Positions 4,943 through 5,719 of a DNA stretch of 5,719 nt are shown piece by piece. Each line of letters begins with the position of its first letter. The first letter of the stretch is position 1. The position numbers and the translations under genes were made by a program. Below the pieces are notes generated by a model. It searched no databases. It was not told the origin of the DNA and saw nothing but the letters and a program-made list of their open reading frames with translations. Origin of the DNA: Candidatus Izemoplasmatales bacterium (GTDB lineage Bacteria > Bacillota_I > Bacilli_A > Izemoplasmatales > Hujiaoplasmataceae); assembly GCA_028694875.1 (NCBI GenBank), contig JAQVKB010000085.1:1-5719 (forward strand). The letters are read 5' to 3'.

Positions 4943-5719
4943 TAATGGATGGATTCAGTTTTGAGCCATCGTTGAGAAAAAAGGTCTGTCAACAATGCTC
5001 CAGTCGGTGCACTCAGCAAAATCGCAATCAATGCGACCGATAAAATAATCTCTCCACCAGGAACACCGGCTTCCAAAGGAATGGCACCGACGGCAGCTTG
5101 CATCGTTGCTTTTGGCAAGTACGCAAAGGCGGAAAACACTTTTTCTTTATTGGTAAACGAACTTCCATGTAGCGAGATCACCACGGTGATTCCGTGGAAT
5201 AGGGCACCTACCAACAAAATCAACAATGCCATCCAAAATACATTGGAAATGCTGTTGAGATTAACGATGGCGCCTACCAAGACAAACAACATAATTTCCG
5301 CGCCAACCCATAACTTTGAGAATTTCAAACTGAGTCGTTCTGATAATACTGGATAAAGTACCTTGATGACGATTCCCATGGAAATCGTCGCCATCAAGGA
5401 AGAGAATGGAAGAAATGGCTGTAAGATCTTTTCAAGTTCGACGAAAAGCAATGCGATTGAAATTAAGACAATCGTTTTGACGGTATCGCGAAGATGTAAC
5501 TTTCGAAATACCCACACAGAAACATATCCTGCAAAGGCTCCTATGGCCGCTCCAAGGAGGATGGAAATTGGAAGTTGAACAAGTGCGAACCATGAAGCGC
5601 TTCCACTGGTCGAAAAATCCAGGAGCATCGAAAATACCACGAGGACAAAGACGTTGTCGATGGCAACGGCACCCAACAGGAGTTGGGGAATCGATTTTTC
5701 GGTTCCTCTTTTTTGTTCA
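4942..5719 (-). CDS. Cation:proton antiporter (CPA superfamily), 5' end missing
   Basis: This is the C-terminal 258 residues of an integral membrane Na+(K+)/H+ antiporter. Full-length relatives have about 390-400 residues, so the first third lies beyond the right edge. Many hydrophobic segments are visible, roughly at residues 13-33, 43-69, 80-100, 106-124, 137-153, 158-184, 195-215 and 222-243. Family-type motifs include GTEKSIPQLLLGA (5-17), SLKFSKLWVGAEIMLFVLVGA (130-150), YLPKATMQAAVGAIPL (200-215) with conserved K203, and GVPGG (218-222). Expected exchange of cations for protons would serve pH or sodium homeostasis. The position where I recall an Asp-Asp pair in close relatives reads Asp-Asn here (D21-N22). 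The frame stays open to the edge. A TTG at 5676 is only an internal leucine codon, not a start. The gene converges on the DUF1801 gene and has no evident functional tie to it. Confidence 0.9.
   Translation of the reverse strand, partial: EQKRGTEKSIPQLLLGAVAIDNVFVLVVFSMLLDFSTSGSASWFALVQLPISILLGAAIGAFAGYVSVWVFRKLHLRDTVKTIVLISIALLFVELEKILQPFLPFSSLMATISMGIVIKVLYPVLSERLSLKFSKLWVGAEIMLFVLVGAIVNLNSISNVFWMALLILLVGALFHGITVVISLHGSSFTNKEKVFSAFAYLPKATMQAAVGAIPLEAGVPGGEIILSVALIAILLSAPTGALLTDLFSQRWLKTESIH

Noticed and set aside
5674..5676. TTG as a start codon giving a 244-residue antiporter
   Set aside because: The frame continues upstream to the window edge with family-like residues (GTEKSIPQLL), so this TTG is an internal leucine and the gene is truncated by the window.

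Overview
The window shows seven protein genes with almost no spare DNA. On the minus strand, positions 1-3988 form a compact five-gene operon, transcribed leftwards in the order ornithine carbamoyltransferase, carbamate kinase (arcC), 2,4-diaminopentanoate dehydrogenase (ord), ortA, ortB. ortB runs off the left edge. A 196-bp divergent intergenic region (3989-4184) holds the operon promoter and the promoter of a rightward two-gene unit: an OsmC/Ohr-like protein (4185-4577) overlapping a DUF1801/YdhG-like protein (4574-4915). A hairpin terminator at 4918-4942 separates this pair from a convergent, incomplete cation:proton antiporter gene (4942-5719, minus strand).

The operon joins two amino-acid fermentation modules. 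Carbamoyltransferase plus carbamate kinase is the energy-yielding half of the arginine deiminase pathway: citrulline gives ornithine and carbamoyl phosphate, and carbamoyl phosphate gives ATP. Ord and OrtAB are the later steps of anaerobic ornithine oxidation known from Clostridium sticklandii: 2,4-diaminopentanoate gives 2-amino-4-oxopentanoate, which is cleaved with CoA to alanine and acetyl-CoA. The steps between (ornithine racemase and the B12/PLP-dependent D-ornithine 4,5-aminomutase) and arginine deiminase are not in the window. They may lie beyond the left edge or elsewhere in the genome. The inference is a strict or facultative anaerobe that uses arginine or citrulline first for substrate-level ATP and then ferments the ornithine formed.

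The organism is probably an anaerobic member of Bacillota or a close relative such as a deep Mycoplasmatota lineage. Supporting signs are strong AGGAGG-type ribosome-binding sites, TATAAT -10 boxes, a candidate CcpA cre site, Stickland-type genes and a Clostridia-like antiporter. TGG encodes tryptophan and TGA is used as a stop, so this is not a Mycoplasma-type code. By eye the GC content is moderate (roughly mid-40s per cent, not counted). I cannot name the genus.

The most interesting details are: the joining of the two pathways in one transcription unit; a cre-like sequence inside the operon's core promoter; a 10-bp perfect inverted repeat linking the start-site region to the Shine-Dalgarno of the first gene; and an Asp-Asn pair in the antiporter where I recall Asp-Asp being usual. 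I see no mobile element, CRISPR array, RNA gene or clearly new multi-gene system here.
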